Shown here: piece by piece, positions 1 through 8,570 of the stretch | Numbering within the stretch: position 1 is the first letter of the stretch | How the letters are laid out: the number at the start of each line of letters is the position of its first letter | Assembly: GCA_947497755.1 (NCBI GenBank) | Contig: CANMHT010000004.1 | Span: 1 to 64,000, forward strand | DNA length: 64,000 nucleotides | Source: an uncultured Polaribacter sp. | Lineage (GTDB): Bacteria; Bacteroidota; Bacteroidia; Flavobacteriales; Flavobacteriaceae | Direction of reading: 5' to 3' | The notes under the pieces: model-generated | What the model saw: the letters and a program-made list of their open reading frames with translations, nothing else | The model's database searches: none | What the model was told of the DNA's origin: nothing | Position numbers and translations under genes: made by a program

Positions 1-93
1 GTTAAACTCATTTAATTGTTCAATGATTTCTTTAGGAATGGTACTGTTAGTTTTTTGTAGATAAGCTTGTTGTAATTGGTTTAACCAATTATC
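1..93 (-). repeat. Tape-measure internal repeat, copy B
   Basis: These 93 bases match 286-378 with a single mismatch, at an offset of 285 bp (95 codons). The copy encodes residues 589-619 and probably continues beyond the window edge. The mismatch changes one Glu to Gln. Confidence 0.93.
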
Positions 94-1857
94 ATGTGAA
101 AAATCGGTTTTTTCTACTAACTGAAGTAAAGTGTTCCAAGGCTTTAAGTCAACTTCTTCTCTATTAGTAATTACAGATTTAATAGTGGTTTTTAAAATCT
201 TTTGGAATTCTGATGTATCATCTTTTGAAGAATACTTTTCCGAAGTAAGCTTTTGTTTACTAGTTTGTTGTTGAGAAATGTTAATGTTAAACTCATTTAA
301 TTGTTCAATGATTTCTTTAGGAATGGTACTGTTAGTTTTTTGTAGATAAGCTTGTTGTAATTCGTTTAACCAATTATCTTTAAAAGCACTAATTTCGGTT
401 ATTGACTTAATAATTTCTAGCCATATTAGTTGAGTATTGCCAACAGTATGTTCATTCGAATCAATAGATTTTTTTGCAATTGATAAAGTTTGCTTAGAAG
501 TTGGAATATTAGAAGTAAGTAGATTGTCCTTTTTTTCAAAAACATTGAAATGGATTTTATTTAATAAGTTTCCAGCGTATTTAGATAAAGGTTTATTAAA
601 TAGTTGTTTATAGATGTTTTTTAGTTCTAAAATCCAGTTGTTAGTTAAGGTGTCTGTAGTATTAAGTATACTAAGTAAGTTTTCAATTTCATTAAGAAAC
701 TGAACTCTTTTTTTCTTTTTATTTAATTCTTGATATGAATATTTTTCATAATAAGAAATGAGGCTTTTTATCGTATTCTTTTTAAGAAAAGAAGATTGTA
801 ATGAAGAAAGATATTGTTGATGATTTTGAATATTTCTATCTTGCTTTTTATCTAAGATGATTTTTTTATCATACGCTTCTTGAAAAGTAAGAAGTATTTT
901 TTGATATAGATGAGGAATAGTTTTTTTGTATCGTTTTTGATATGTATTATGAATGTAAGAATCCCAAGTATTGGCAGGTATTTCGTTTTTAATACTTCTG
1001 ATAAAATTTACAAAACTAGTTTTTGATTTTAATGCTTGTGAAGTAAAATCGATTAATTCATCTATAAAATTAGTATTTTGTTTTTTTCTTGATTTATTGA
1101 ATGTTAAAGAGTTTTTTTTATGAGTTAGAAATGATGTTGTCTGAAAGTTTTGTATGTGTTTTTGTAAGTGTTTAGGTAATTTTTTTCCATAAACTATTTC
1201 GTATTTCTCTAAAAGAACACTCTTCCAATTTTCTTTAAAAAACAACTCATTGTCAAGTAAGCTACAAACTTGATTAATATAATTTTGTTTTTTTATAATT
1301 TCATTTTCATTGTGAATTGCTATGATTGGTTGAGCTTGTAGATTAGATTTTTTTTTAAAAAACTTAGTTAAAACATCAACAGTATTATGCGACAGTTTTT
1401 GCCTAAATTTGGATTGATATATTCTTTTTAATTCGATTAAATCTACAGAAATATTTTTAGTATTAATCGATTCAACTAAGTCTATTAAGTTTTTAATCTC
1501 ATGAGTTCTATCAATAGTTGATTCTTTTGAAAAAACTGAATGTTTTGTATCAAACAAAGAAGTTAACTGGAAACTTCTTTTTTGTTTTTGATATTCACCT
1601 AATATTTTTTTTAAGAGTGCTTCACAAGTATTATCTAATCTCTCATAAAAAGAAGTTTCATATTCTTTAGAGGTAAAACTCCCTAAATCTAAAGTTACTT
1701 TTTTGATATAAATATGATCATCATTGCTTATTTCTTTAAAAACAACTGTTTGCTTAGTTAAAATATTTTTTAAAATACTTCTAAGCTGAAAGTTTAGCAC
1801 AGTTGTTTTTTTCTGATCCTGCTGCTGGATAAAAGTACATCTTCGTATTTGTAGCAT
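1..1857 (-). CDS. CIS tape measure protein, partial (C-terminus off window)
   Basis: 619 codons are open from an ATG at 1857 to the left edge with no stop, so the gene is cut by the window. The N-terminal region has the pattern of Bacteroidota contractile injection system tape-measure proteins: a strand ending in VTLDLGSF (about residues 55-62), followed by a helix with regularly spaced Leu/Ala. The rest is Lys-rich and predicted helical. It carries recurring degenerate units of the form W-x3-L-x3-Y ending in IP-x2-L. The last two visible units (residues 494-524 and 589-619) are nearly identical. Family role: it fills the tube during assembly and sets tail length. The gene begins 6 bp after the stop of the preceding baseplate gene, as expected in an operon. 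The family call rests on sequence pattern and position, so it is good but not certain. Confidence 0.8.
   Translation of the reverse strand, partial: MLQIRRCTFIQQQDQKKTTVLNFQLRSILKNILTKQTVVFKEISNDDHIYIKKVTLDLGSFTSKEYETSFYERLDNTCEALLKKILGEYQKQKRSFQLTSLFDTKHSVFSKESTIDRTHEIKNLIDLVESINTKNISVDLIELKRIYQSKFRQKLSHNTVDVLTKFFKKKSNLQAQPIIAIHNENEIIKKQNYINQVCSLLDNELFFKENWKSVLLEKYEIVYGKKLPKHLQKHIQNFQTTSFLTHKKNSLTFNKSRKKQNTNFIDELIDFTSQALKSKTSFVNFIRSIKNEIPANTWDSYIHNTYQKRYKKTIPHLYQKILLTFQEAYDKKIILDKKQDRNIQNHQQYLSSLQSSFLKKNTIKSLISYYEKYSYQELNKKKKRVQFLNEIENLLSILNTTDTLTNNWILELKNIYKQLFNKPLSKYAGNLLNKIHFNVFEKKDNLLTSNIPTSKQTLSIAKKSIDSNEHTVGNTQLIWLEIIKSITEISAFKDNWLNELQQAYLQKTNSTIPKEIIEQLNEFNINISQQQTSKQKLTSEKYSSKDDTSEFQKILKTTIKSVITNREEVDLKPWNTLLQLVEKTDFSHDNWLNQLQQAYLQKTNSTIPKEIIEQLNEFN
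286..378 (-). repeat. Tape-measure internal repeat, copy A
   Basis: This is the partner of 1-93, with one mismatch in 93 bp, and encodes residues 494-524 (from DNWLNEL to LNEFN). The DNA flanking the identical core has diverged between the copies even though protein-level similarity continues (W-x-n-L then F-x2-DNWL). This looks like an older 95-residue repeat whose core was recently homogenised. Confidence 0.93.
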
Positions 1858-1863
1858 TAGTTT

Positions 1864-3822
1864 TTATTTATAGCAAACCCATTTATTCATTAATATTTCC
1901 ATTGCTTTCTTTTGTGATTCAGTAATTTCAGTGTCAAAATAAAAATATTCTTTTGGAGGATATGCATCAATTAATAAAGTCTCCAATTGCTTTATAGTAA
2001 ACTCTCCATCAGATTCTTTTGCTTGTTGCCATCTAATATTTGGAATAATTTGTACAGGTGTAAATGCCCTAATTAATTTTTTAGCATAGTTTTCTAAACG
2101 GATAAAAGATTGTTTTTTGTAGAGTTGTTTGTCTTTAGGGAACAGAAAAATAGTTATCTCAAAATTTAAACCTGTGTCGTATTTCCAAACAGGTTGTAAA
2201 AAACAATGTTCAAGTATTCGAACATCTGCTATATCAGTTTGCAATACAATTTTAATTTTCTGTTGCAACATTATTAATGATACAGCTCTGAAAATTTTAT
2301 TCAATCTTTTATTAATTAATCGTTTTTTTATTCCGTAATGAACAAAAAATAAGAAGTCCTTTTTTATTTTTAGTAAATCCATATCCTTTCTGTTTACCGT
2401 AATAATTTCATCTTCTAAAGACCATCCATTTAAGGCTAAAAGATAATTGAATCTTTGTTCATCAAAAACATCATTTATATCTTCAAATGATTTTCTTTCT
2501 TCGTTAATGATAGTGCTTTCAGAGTTTTTATCGTTTGCGTTGAGTTCATTAAAAGTTAAATCTTGATAAAAAGGAGTATTGTTAATCTCTTTGGTAGCGA
2601 CATCACATGCATGTTTGTTAATAGCAAAAACTTCAGACAAGTTGCCTATTTGGGCTGAAACATCTGCTCTAATTTGATCCATAAAGTATAAAAAAGCTCT
2701 AAAGCTTGAGGTTGTTTTTAATACTTTTTCAGATTGATTTGCTAAATTAATTCCTATCTCATAATTTGGAGGGTATGATAATTGTACTGAGTTAAACGCT
2801 CCTAAGTTTTTATATACCCCGGAGAAAGAAGCAGTATTGTCGTTCTTAGAAAGTTTATATTCTAAATTTTCTAATAAATGAGAATTTACCCCTTTTTTCA
2901 CTTCCTTATCATTTACTGTTAGAGTTTTTAATTTAGTAAAAGTAAATGTTCCACAATCTAGTACTGAAGTTTTATAAGGTCTTCCTATTAAACCTATTTC
3001 AATGAGCTCAACACTATTAATAAAGGGTAAACTGAGAAGTTCTTCAAATAACTCAGCAACTACAATGTACCTTCTATAACACGGCTCATTTAATATTTCG
3101 GGTAAGATAAATAAAGGTTCGCTATAAGTTTCTCTAGAAGAGAAAAAAACTTGTAATTTATCCATTTCAATATCATAATCATTTAAATACCTATAATCGA
3201 TGCCTTTTAAATTGGGTAATAGATAATTTTCTAATGTATATCTTAATTTTTGCCTGTTTGCAACAGTATCTTTATCTGTATAAAAAGTAACATTTGCATT
3301 TATATTGACTAAAGTAACTTGTTGTTTTATAAAAGAACTATGTCCTTTTTGTCTATTATAGTATTCTCCTAAACTTCTATATTTTAAAAGTTTATTTTGC
3401 CAATAACCTATGTCTTTAAATGAATCAGCAGCTACATTTACATTTAATAAACAAGCCAATTGATTATTTTTATAAAAAGTATTTTCATTTATTGTTGGTA
3501 AAACAACTACATTACGTATAGTTTCATAGATACCAAGAATGCTTCTATAATCATTTTCTGATATAGCATATTGTGGATGTAATTGCATCACTCCCCAACT
3601 AGACAAAGCATTTTTTATTTTTCCTTGTAATAGATCTTGTATAGGTAAATTATAACGATAAATAAAATCTTCATAAGAGAAATTCAACGCTTCAACAGTT
3701 GTTACTCCTGGATCATGATGATTAAAATCTGCCCATCTACTATAAAATTGTTTTTCTGGTATTTCAGGTAAAAAATCCGTAAAATCTTTATCGTCAAAAG
3801 AGAAACCAAGTTTAGCCTCCAT
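1864..3822 (-). CDS. CIS baseplate protein, Pvc12/Afp12-like
   Basis: 652 residues. The N-terminus carries the signature of large CIS/phage baseplate wedge proteins: a W-x-D-x-N segment followed by DPGVTTVEAL (about residues 30-47), the DPG-T-E motif also found in gp6/J-like proteins. The remainder has no motif I recognise. Expected role: part of the wedge ring around the spike, which triggers sheath contraction. It follows the fibre-like gene with a 26 bp gap and is followed 6 bp later by the tape measure, an order typical of Afp/PVC-type clusters. The start is ATG at 3822; the neighbouring upstream gene leaves no room for a longer form. Confidence 0.8.
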   Translation of the reverse strand: MEAKLGFSFDDKDFTDFLPEIPEKQFYSRWADFNHHDPGVTTVEALNFSYEDFIYRYNLPIQDLLQGKIKNALSSWGVMQLHPQYAISENDYRSILGIYETIRNVVVLPTINENTFYKNNQLACLLNVNVAADSFKDIGYWQNKLLKYRSLGEYYNRQKGHSSFIKQQVTLVNINANVTFYTDKDTVANRQKLRYTLENYLLPNLKGIDYRYLNDYDIEMDKLQVFFSSRETYSEPLFILPEILNEPCYRRYIVVAELFEELLSLPFINSVELIEIGLIGRPYKTSVLDCGTFTFTKLKTLTVNDKEVKKGVNSHLLENLEYKLSKNDNTASFSGVYKNLGAFNSVQLSYPPNYEIGINLANQSEKVLKTTSSFRAFLYFMDQIRADVSAQIGNLSEVFAINKHACDVATKEINNTPFYQDLTFNELNANDKNSESTIINEERKSFEDINDVFDEQRFNYLLALNGWSLEDEIITVNRKDMDLLKIKKDFLFFVHYGIKKRLINKRLNKIFRAVSLIMLQQKIKIVLQTDIADVRILEHCFLQPVWKYDTGLNFEITIFLFPKDKQLYKKQSFIRLENYAKKLIRAFTPVQIIPNIRWQQAKESDGEFTIKQLETLLIDAYPPKEYFYFDTEITESQKKAMEILMNKWVCYK

Positions 3823-3848
3823 AATTTTAAAAATTTATGTTTATTTAA

Positions 3849-4520
3849 TTATGTTGTTGGAGTATTTGTGTAGTAATAATAGCCAATAAGTAATAATAAA
3901 ATTATTAGTATTATAAATAAGATAATTATAACAATAGTAGCCAGTTTTCTATTAGGGTAATTAGGAATACTATTAACCTCTTTCATTAAAATTTGATACG
4001 TTGTATTACAGGTTTTTAAATAGAGTTTTCCTTTTTTAACACTTAACCTTACATCATTTATAAATAGATGTTTTTCAATTTTTACTGACCCACCTACATT
4101 TAGCTTTTCACTAGCTTCATCTACAGCAATTCCAATATTTCCTAATTTATTAATGGTTAGATGATTTTTAAAATCACTACCATTTTTTTTAAAAGTACCA
4201 ATTTGTAAAGTTTCAGTTTGATTAACTCCTATACATGCAATACCTTCTGATGGATGTGCAATTCGAAAAGTAGAATTATCACCATCTGTACTTAAAAAAG
4301 ATTGATTAATTTCTTTGTGTTTTCCAACAATCTCTAAAGGAGCATTTGGGGTTTCTGTTCCAATTCCTATTCTATGGTCAACAGCAAATATTTTGTCACT
4401 TTTCTGATTTAAAGAGCTGTCAATTAAATCAGTAAAATCTTGACCATCTGGACGATCACCGTCTTCAAATTTAGATCTTAAATAGGGACGCCTTTTTAGA
4501 TTTTTTTGATGCTTTTCCAT
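3849..4520 (-). CDS. CIS fibre-like protein with C-terminal membrane anchor
   Basis: 223 residues. Residues 10-40 (RRPYLRSKFEDGDRPDGQDF, then DLIDS) resemble the N-terminal baseplate-attachment segment found in Bacteroidota phage-tail and CIS fibre proteins. Residues 51-66 (GIGTETPNAPLEIVG) and 128-146 (NIGIAVDE, then KLNVGG) are the GIGT-x-P/KL-V-G repeats of trimeric beta fibres. Residues 193-217 form one very hydrophobic helix rich in Ile/Leu, preceded by NRK and followed by only about six residues, so the protein looks tail-anchored. There is no N-terminal signal peptide. Inference: it links the baseplate to a membrane, probably the inner membrane from the cytoplasmic side by the positive-inside rule. 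A role as a receptor-binding fibre is possible but fits the C-terminal anchor poorly. Confidence 0.7.
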   Translation of the reverse strand: MEKHQKNLKRRPYLRSKFEDGDRPDGQDFTDLIDSSLNQKSDKIFAVDHRIGIGTETPNAPLEIVGKHKEINQSFLSTDGDNSTFRIAHPSEGIACIGVNQTETLQIGTFKKNGSDFKNHLTINKLGNIGIAVDEASEKLNVGGSVKIEKHLFINDVRLSVKKGKLYLKTCNTTYQILMKEVNSIPNYPNRKLATIVIIILFIILIILLLLIGYYYYTNTPTT

Positions 4521-4532
4521 ATTGTTTATTTC

Positions 4533-4712
4533 TTAAGAATGTGTGTTTTTTTCTTCTGAATTACTTATATAAAAGTTTATGCCTACTGTCATTTTTCCGA
4601 TGACACTACACATACATTCATCTCTGGTAGAACTATTGATTATTTCTATATTTAACTCTGCGAGATAAAATTTGTTATTCCTCTTATATTTCTCTAATTT
4701 GTAATTGCTCAT
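4533..4712 (-). CDS. Small CIS-operon protein, 59 aa, unknown
   Basis: A short open frame of 59 codons fits exactly between the baseplate J-like gene (stop at 4715) and the fibre-like gene (start at 4520). The ATG at 4712 lies two bases after the upstream TAA. The product is Lys/Asn-rich and has a Cys-x-Cys pair near residue 34 (ECMCSVIGK). No signal peptide or membrane segment is visible. I do not recognise the family. The tight fit and operon position argue that it is real. Confidence 0.6.
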   Translation of the reverse strand: MSNYKLEKYKRNNKFYLAELNIEIINSSTRDECMCSVIGKMTVGINFYISNSEEKNTHS

Positions 4713-4714
4713 GC

Positions 4715-7700
4715 TTATAATTCAAATTTATTTTTTGCTGGGGAATCCGAAACATAAAAGTCTTCTCCAACAACCATTTCATCAATACCACTTTGCCCAT
4801 AATCGTGAAGGTTACTAATCGTAATGGAGCTATAATTCTCATTAAAGATTAATATTTCATCCTGATTATCAGTACAGTTATTTTTATTTACTGAAGGATT
4901 AATATAAATTGCTAAAATAGCTTCAATGTAAGGTTGTTCTTGTAAAAAAGCAGCAATACCACCATAATCAAACCAGTATCCAAATTGGGGAATCTTGTAT
5001 TTTTCAAAAAACCATGGGTTGATATAATACTGAAGATCATTGTATAATTGTTGTTTATTCTCATCATTTGTAGTTTGAGTATTTTTAGAAAAAATCACAT
5101 TTATATTAAAACCAATATTACGATACACAGGGTTTACAATTTTAAAATCCAAGATAGATTTAAAAAAAGGTGTTGCCAATGGTTGCATTTCATTTTTAAT
5201 TGCTTCCAATTCTGACTTTGAGTTTAAAGGTGGAATAGCATAAGGGAAATTTCCATAGAATTGTTTGTTGACAACTATAACTACTATCAAATTAGACCTT
5301 TTTTTTCTAGACATACATTTCACCAATATTAAATTTCTAAAGCGATATAATATTAGGTTTTCAAAATCTTGAATAGTAACCATTCTTCCTTTATTCCTCA
5401 CGCCATTAAATGTACGTTCCCAAAAATTTAACTGAGTTTCTTTTAGAGACTCTCCTTCTGTATTAAAAGGTAACTTTACAATATATTCTGGTGTAGGTTG
5501 CTCAAAAAACAATTCTGTCCCTGCTGATAAGTATGTTACATTGTCTGAAATTTCTAATTCACTTTTCTTTCTTATGATTCCCATAGCATTGGTAAAAACA
5601 CCATCAAATTTCATAATAGAATTTTGAAAACTGGTATAGACTCTAGGACAGTCATTTTTCTTTTTTATTAATGGATGTATAGTAACTTTTAACCAATAAG
5701 CTCCGTTTGGCATTAAAGTGCTTTTATTTGAAATATCCTGTGGAATAGAAAAATTGAACAAACCAGTTTGAGTTAACCCATAGGTACCATCGTTTAATAT
5801 ATTATCATTTAAGGATGACCAATGACCATCAATATTAAGATACCACCAATTAATTGAAGCAGCCTCTGCTCTAGCATTCCCTGTTGGTCCATTAAAATAC
5901 AAATTCCCTGTACTATTATTTGTAAGTCGTTTAAACCCAAAATATAATAATCCAAAAGCATCATCTCCCAAATTAATAGCTTCACCAAGATATTTACTAT
6001 ATCCAAGTGGAGCATTTTTAACAACAATTAATTCATTATTTTTTGCATTTTCTTTCCAAGTAAGAATCTTGGAAGAATAATTAATTTCTAAAGCACTCAT
6101 TTCTGGAGTATATGGCATATTTACTTCTACAGGTTTAGGCTTTAAAGGTTTAAAAAAAGAATTTTCATAAGCTGCATATTCAATTGCATAATTGCTCATT
6201 AATAAAGGGTATTGCCGTTCCCCAAAATCTTGAAAATTTAATTCCATCTCATAATAAACATTATGTTTTAATGGATCAAATTCGTCTGTTTTCCATGATT
6301 TTACTGTATCTAAATCCGCATTTTTTGGTATTTTACAATAGAAATTTATTGGTTCACTAAATAATTTTGCTGCTTTATCATTTGTAACACAATTATAACT
6401 TAATGCATCTTTGGTTTTATATACTGTACGTATAGCAACTTTAAAGTTTTCTTCTTTTTTATGATAAGCTTTATAGTATTGCGTTAAATTTTTAGGTTTA
6501 GATGCCCAAACTAAATTGGCAGAGATTTTTTCTAAATATGAATTAGAAAGTTCTATATCAGCAAAACTAAATACAGATTGCAATAATGCATCAATGCCAA
6601 AAGGCATATAATTTGAACTAGCATCAAGAACTTGGTCTTGATTTCTAATAGCAGAAGGTATTAATCCATCTACAGATGTTTGAAGAGTTATTTCAGAAAC
6701 TTTAAAATGCAATGCTGCTTCTCCAGTATAAGAAACTTTTATGCAACTATTGTCATTTATTAAAACATTAGTTTTGTTGATAATATTAAAAGGAACAATT
6801 GGTACACATTCTTTATTTATATGAAAAATAAATAAATATCCATTTTCTACTTCTACAGGTGTAACTTGACTAATATTGGCATCATTATGCATATTTATCC
6901 AGCCATTAGCTGTTGTTATTTGAAAATTAAATAGGGCTTTATCTAATTTTAATAGACTATCTCCTTTTAAAACTAAATGAATACTTCGATAACCTTGTGA
7001 TAGGTATAAAATTGGAGAACTAATCAATAATGACGGAGTAAATTGATGGTCTAAGTACGTTTTATCTGCATGTCTAAATGGAGCTATTTGATTATCGAGT
7101 GGTAATGTTTGTTTTGATAATAATAAGCTTTTTGAGTTTTCTATAGATAGTAAATTCCCCGTAATAAATTGATTTAAGTGTATTGTTTCTCCAATTAAAG
7201 CAGTTGTAACTTCATATTTTCTAGTAACAGGCTCGCCTTCAATTATAGCCTCGAGTACATCTCCGATTAAAATTTCTACAGGGTTTTCACTAGTGTTATA
7301 TAAAACAACATAGCCGCTATCTGGAATTGCTGGTAAAGGTTTTAAATGAAAAATAGATCTAGAAATAGCATTGTTAGTTTGTAAAATCATCTGTTGATTT
7401 TGAAGCTGAAAAGCTGCCATCTTTTTAAGAAAGAAAAACAACATAATACGTTGAGGCTGTCTTAATTCATTAATTTCATCATCTGTAAATCTTCCTCTTT
7501 TAATTGTTTTCCTTGGGTCATTTATATATTCAGCAAGTAGTGTATTAGACAAACTTTTGGGTAAAAGTTCATTCCAATGTAAGCCATAAGATTCTATTCT
7601 ATTGGAAATTGAACGGATTAATTGTAACCAATATAAAGTGGAACGAGGCTCAGATTTAAAATAACCTATTCTTAAATAAGAAACTAAAGGAGTATCAAAC

Positions 7701-7756
7701 TTACTAGTTCCTTGATTTATAGAATTTTCATGTATGTTTTCTGTATTAAATTTCAT
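4715..7756 (-). CDS. CIS baseplate J-like protein, Pvc11/Afp11-like
   Basis: 1013 residues, the largest structural protein visible here and of the size expected for Afp11/Pvc11-type baseplate proteins. The N-terminal part (about 20-130) is a helical region with many Arg/Trp residues. The C-terminal third holds the baseplate J/gp47-like region: a block with RNKGRMVTIQDFENLILYRF, then LILVKC, followed by an NPW segment. Expected role: with the Pvc12-like protein it forms the baseplate wedge ring. The start overlaps the gp25-like gene by 11 bp, suggesting translational coupling. It is followed by the 59-residue gene after 2 bp. Confidence 0.85.
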   Translation of the reverse strand: MKFNTENIHENSINQGTSKFDTPLVSYLRIGYFKSEPRSTLYWLQLIRSISNRIESYGLHWNELLPKSLSNTLLAEYINDPRKTIKRGRFTDDEINELRQPQRIMLFFFLKKMAAFQLQNQQMILQTNNAISRSIFHLKPLPAIPDSGYVVLYNTSENPVEILIGDVLEAIIEGEPVTRKYEVTTALIGETIHLNQFITGNLLSIENSKSLLLSKQTLPLDNQIAPFRHADKTYLDHQFTPSLLISSPILYLSQGYRSIHLVLKGDSLLKLDKALFNFQITTANGWINMHNDANISQVTPVEVENGYLFIFHINKECVPIVPFNIINKTNVLINDNSCIKVSYTGEAALHFKVSEITLQTSVDGLIPSAIRNQDQVLDASSNYMPFGIDALLQSVFSFADIELSNSYLEKISANLVWASKPKNLTQYYKAYHKKEENFKVAIRTVYKTKDALSYNCVTNDKAAKLFSEPINFYCKIPKNADLDTVKSWKTDEFDPLKHNVYYEMELNFQDFGERQYPLLMSNYAIEYAAYENSFFKPLKPKPVEVNMPYTPEMSALEINYSSKILTWKENAKNNELIVVKNAPLGYSKYLGEAINLGDDAFGLLYFGFKRLTNNSTGNLYFNGPTGNARAEAASINWWYLNIDGHWSSLNDNILNDGTYGLTQTGLFNFSIPQDISNKSTLMPNGAYWLKVTIHPLIKKKNDCPRVYTSFQNSIMKFDGVFTNAMGIIRKKSELEISDNVTYLSAGTELFFEQPTPEYIVKLPFNTEGESLKETQLNFWERTFNGVRNKGRMVTIQDFENLILYRFRNLILVKCMSRKKRSNLIVVIVVNKQFYGNFPYAIPPLNSKSELEAIKNEMQPLATPFFKSILDFKIVNPVYRNIGFNINVIFSKNTQTTNDENKQQLYNDLQYYINPWFFEKYKIPQFGYWFDYGGIAAFLQEQPYIEAILAIYINPSVNKNNCTDNQDEILIFNENYSSITISNLHDYGQSGIDEMVVGEDFYVSDSPAKNKFEL

Positions 7757-8165
7757 TTAAAAAGTTTGCCCCTTCCATAATATAAAATGGAATAGTAATG
7801 TTGTATCTTGAATTTGTTTTACTTAAAATATATACTAAATCAATGTCTAGTCTATGTGGAACTTCTGTATTTGTATAAACTTTTAATTGAATTAATTTGA
7901 TACGAGGTTCGTATAAGGTAACTGCTGTTCTAATCGTATTCTCCATATTAGAAATAAGAGAATTGTTAATTGGTTTGAATACATATTGCATTAAATCACA
8001 ACCATATAATTGTTGACCAATTCGTTGTCCAGGTAGGGTAGTAAATAGAATTCGTAAACTTTGAATAATATCATTATTATAAGTTAAATCTTGTATTCTA
8101 GATCCATCACTAATAATTTGTGGAAAGAAATTCCAACCTGTTTGTAAAAAAACATCTTTCTTCAT
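7746..8165 (-). CDS. CIS baseplate wedge protein, gp25/Pvc9-like
   Basis: 139 residues, the usual size for gp25-like proteins. Seen in the sequence: an N-terminal segment leading to a helix (IIQSLRILFTTLPGQRIG, about residues 35-52) with the LPGQR turn, then the EPRI motif near residue 92, the hallmark of the gp25/TssE family. Family role: part of the wedge core that nucleates the sheath. The ATG overlaps the PAAR gene stop by one base, and its own end overlaps the baseplate J-like gene by 11 bp. Confidence 0.88.
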   Translation of the reverse strand: MKKDVFLQTGWNFFPQIISDGSRIQDLTYNNDIIQSLRILFTTLPGQRIGQQLYGCDLMQYVFKPINNSLISNMENTIRTAVTLYEPRIKLIQLKVYTNTEVPHRLDIDLVYILSKTNSRYNITIPFYIMEGANFLNEI

Positions 8166-8563
8166 TATCCACCTATATAAACTGTTCCTGAAGCAATAAT
8201 TTTACCAACAGGTAAGTCTACTGGATCATTACAGGTTAATACCATATCCCCAGACCTTGCTGCTTGCTTTCCATTAATCTTCACCGTTAAACTTCCCATA
8301 AAAACGGTTCCTTTGTTGGTCGGTTCTTTTACAAACTTTGTTCCCATAGGAACATGCTTTGGATTGTTCTCTCCCCAACTACCTTTCATAGCGGCTGCTT
8401 TTCCCATAATTTTTACATTCTTACTAAGTTCTTTAGATAGCTGTCCTTTAAAAGGATGCGGTAAAGGAACAGTAATTGGACCGGTTGGAGTAGGAATTTG
8501 AACTAAATGAATATCTCCTGGTGAAATAATTTGATCTTCTTGTTTTGCTGCTGGCATTCCCAT
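8165..8563 (-). CDS. PAAR-type spike tip protein, Pvc10-like
   Basis: 132 residues with PAAR-like features: MPAAKQEDQI at the start, a PHPFKGQLS segment, then GSLTVKINGKQAARSGDM (about residues 89-106), in which the AARSGD motif matches the PAAR signature, and a final SGTVYIGG. The family forms the conical tip that caps the VgrG/gp5 trimer and pierces the target membrane. It lies 7 bp after the spike gene. No C-terminal toxin extension is present, so this copy is structural only. Confidence 0.88.
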   Translation of the reverse strand: MGMPAAKQEDQIISPGDIHLVQIPTPTGPITVPLPHPFKGQLSKELSKNVKIMGKAAAMKGSWGENNPKHVPMGTKFVKEPTNKGTVFMGSLTVKINGKQAARSGDMVLTCNDPVDLPVGKIIASGTVYIGG

Positions 8564-8570
8564 AGTATAC

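Noticed and set aside
1..378. Direct repeats as a CRISPR array or IS ends
   Set aside because: Only two in-frame copies within a protein-coding gene, 93 bp long and 285 bp apart; no short spacers, no transposase.
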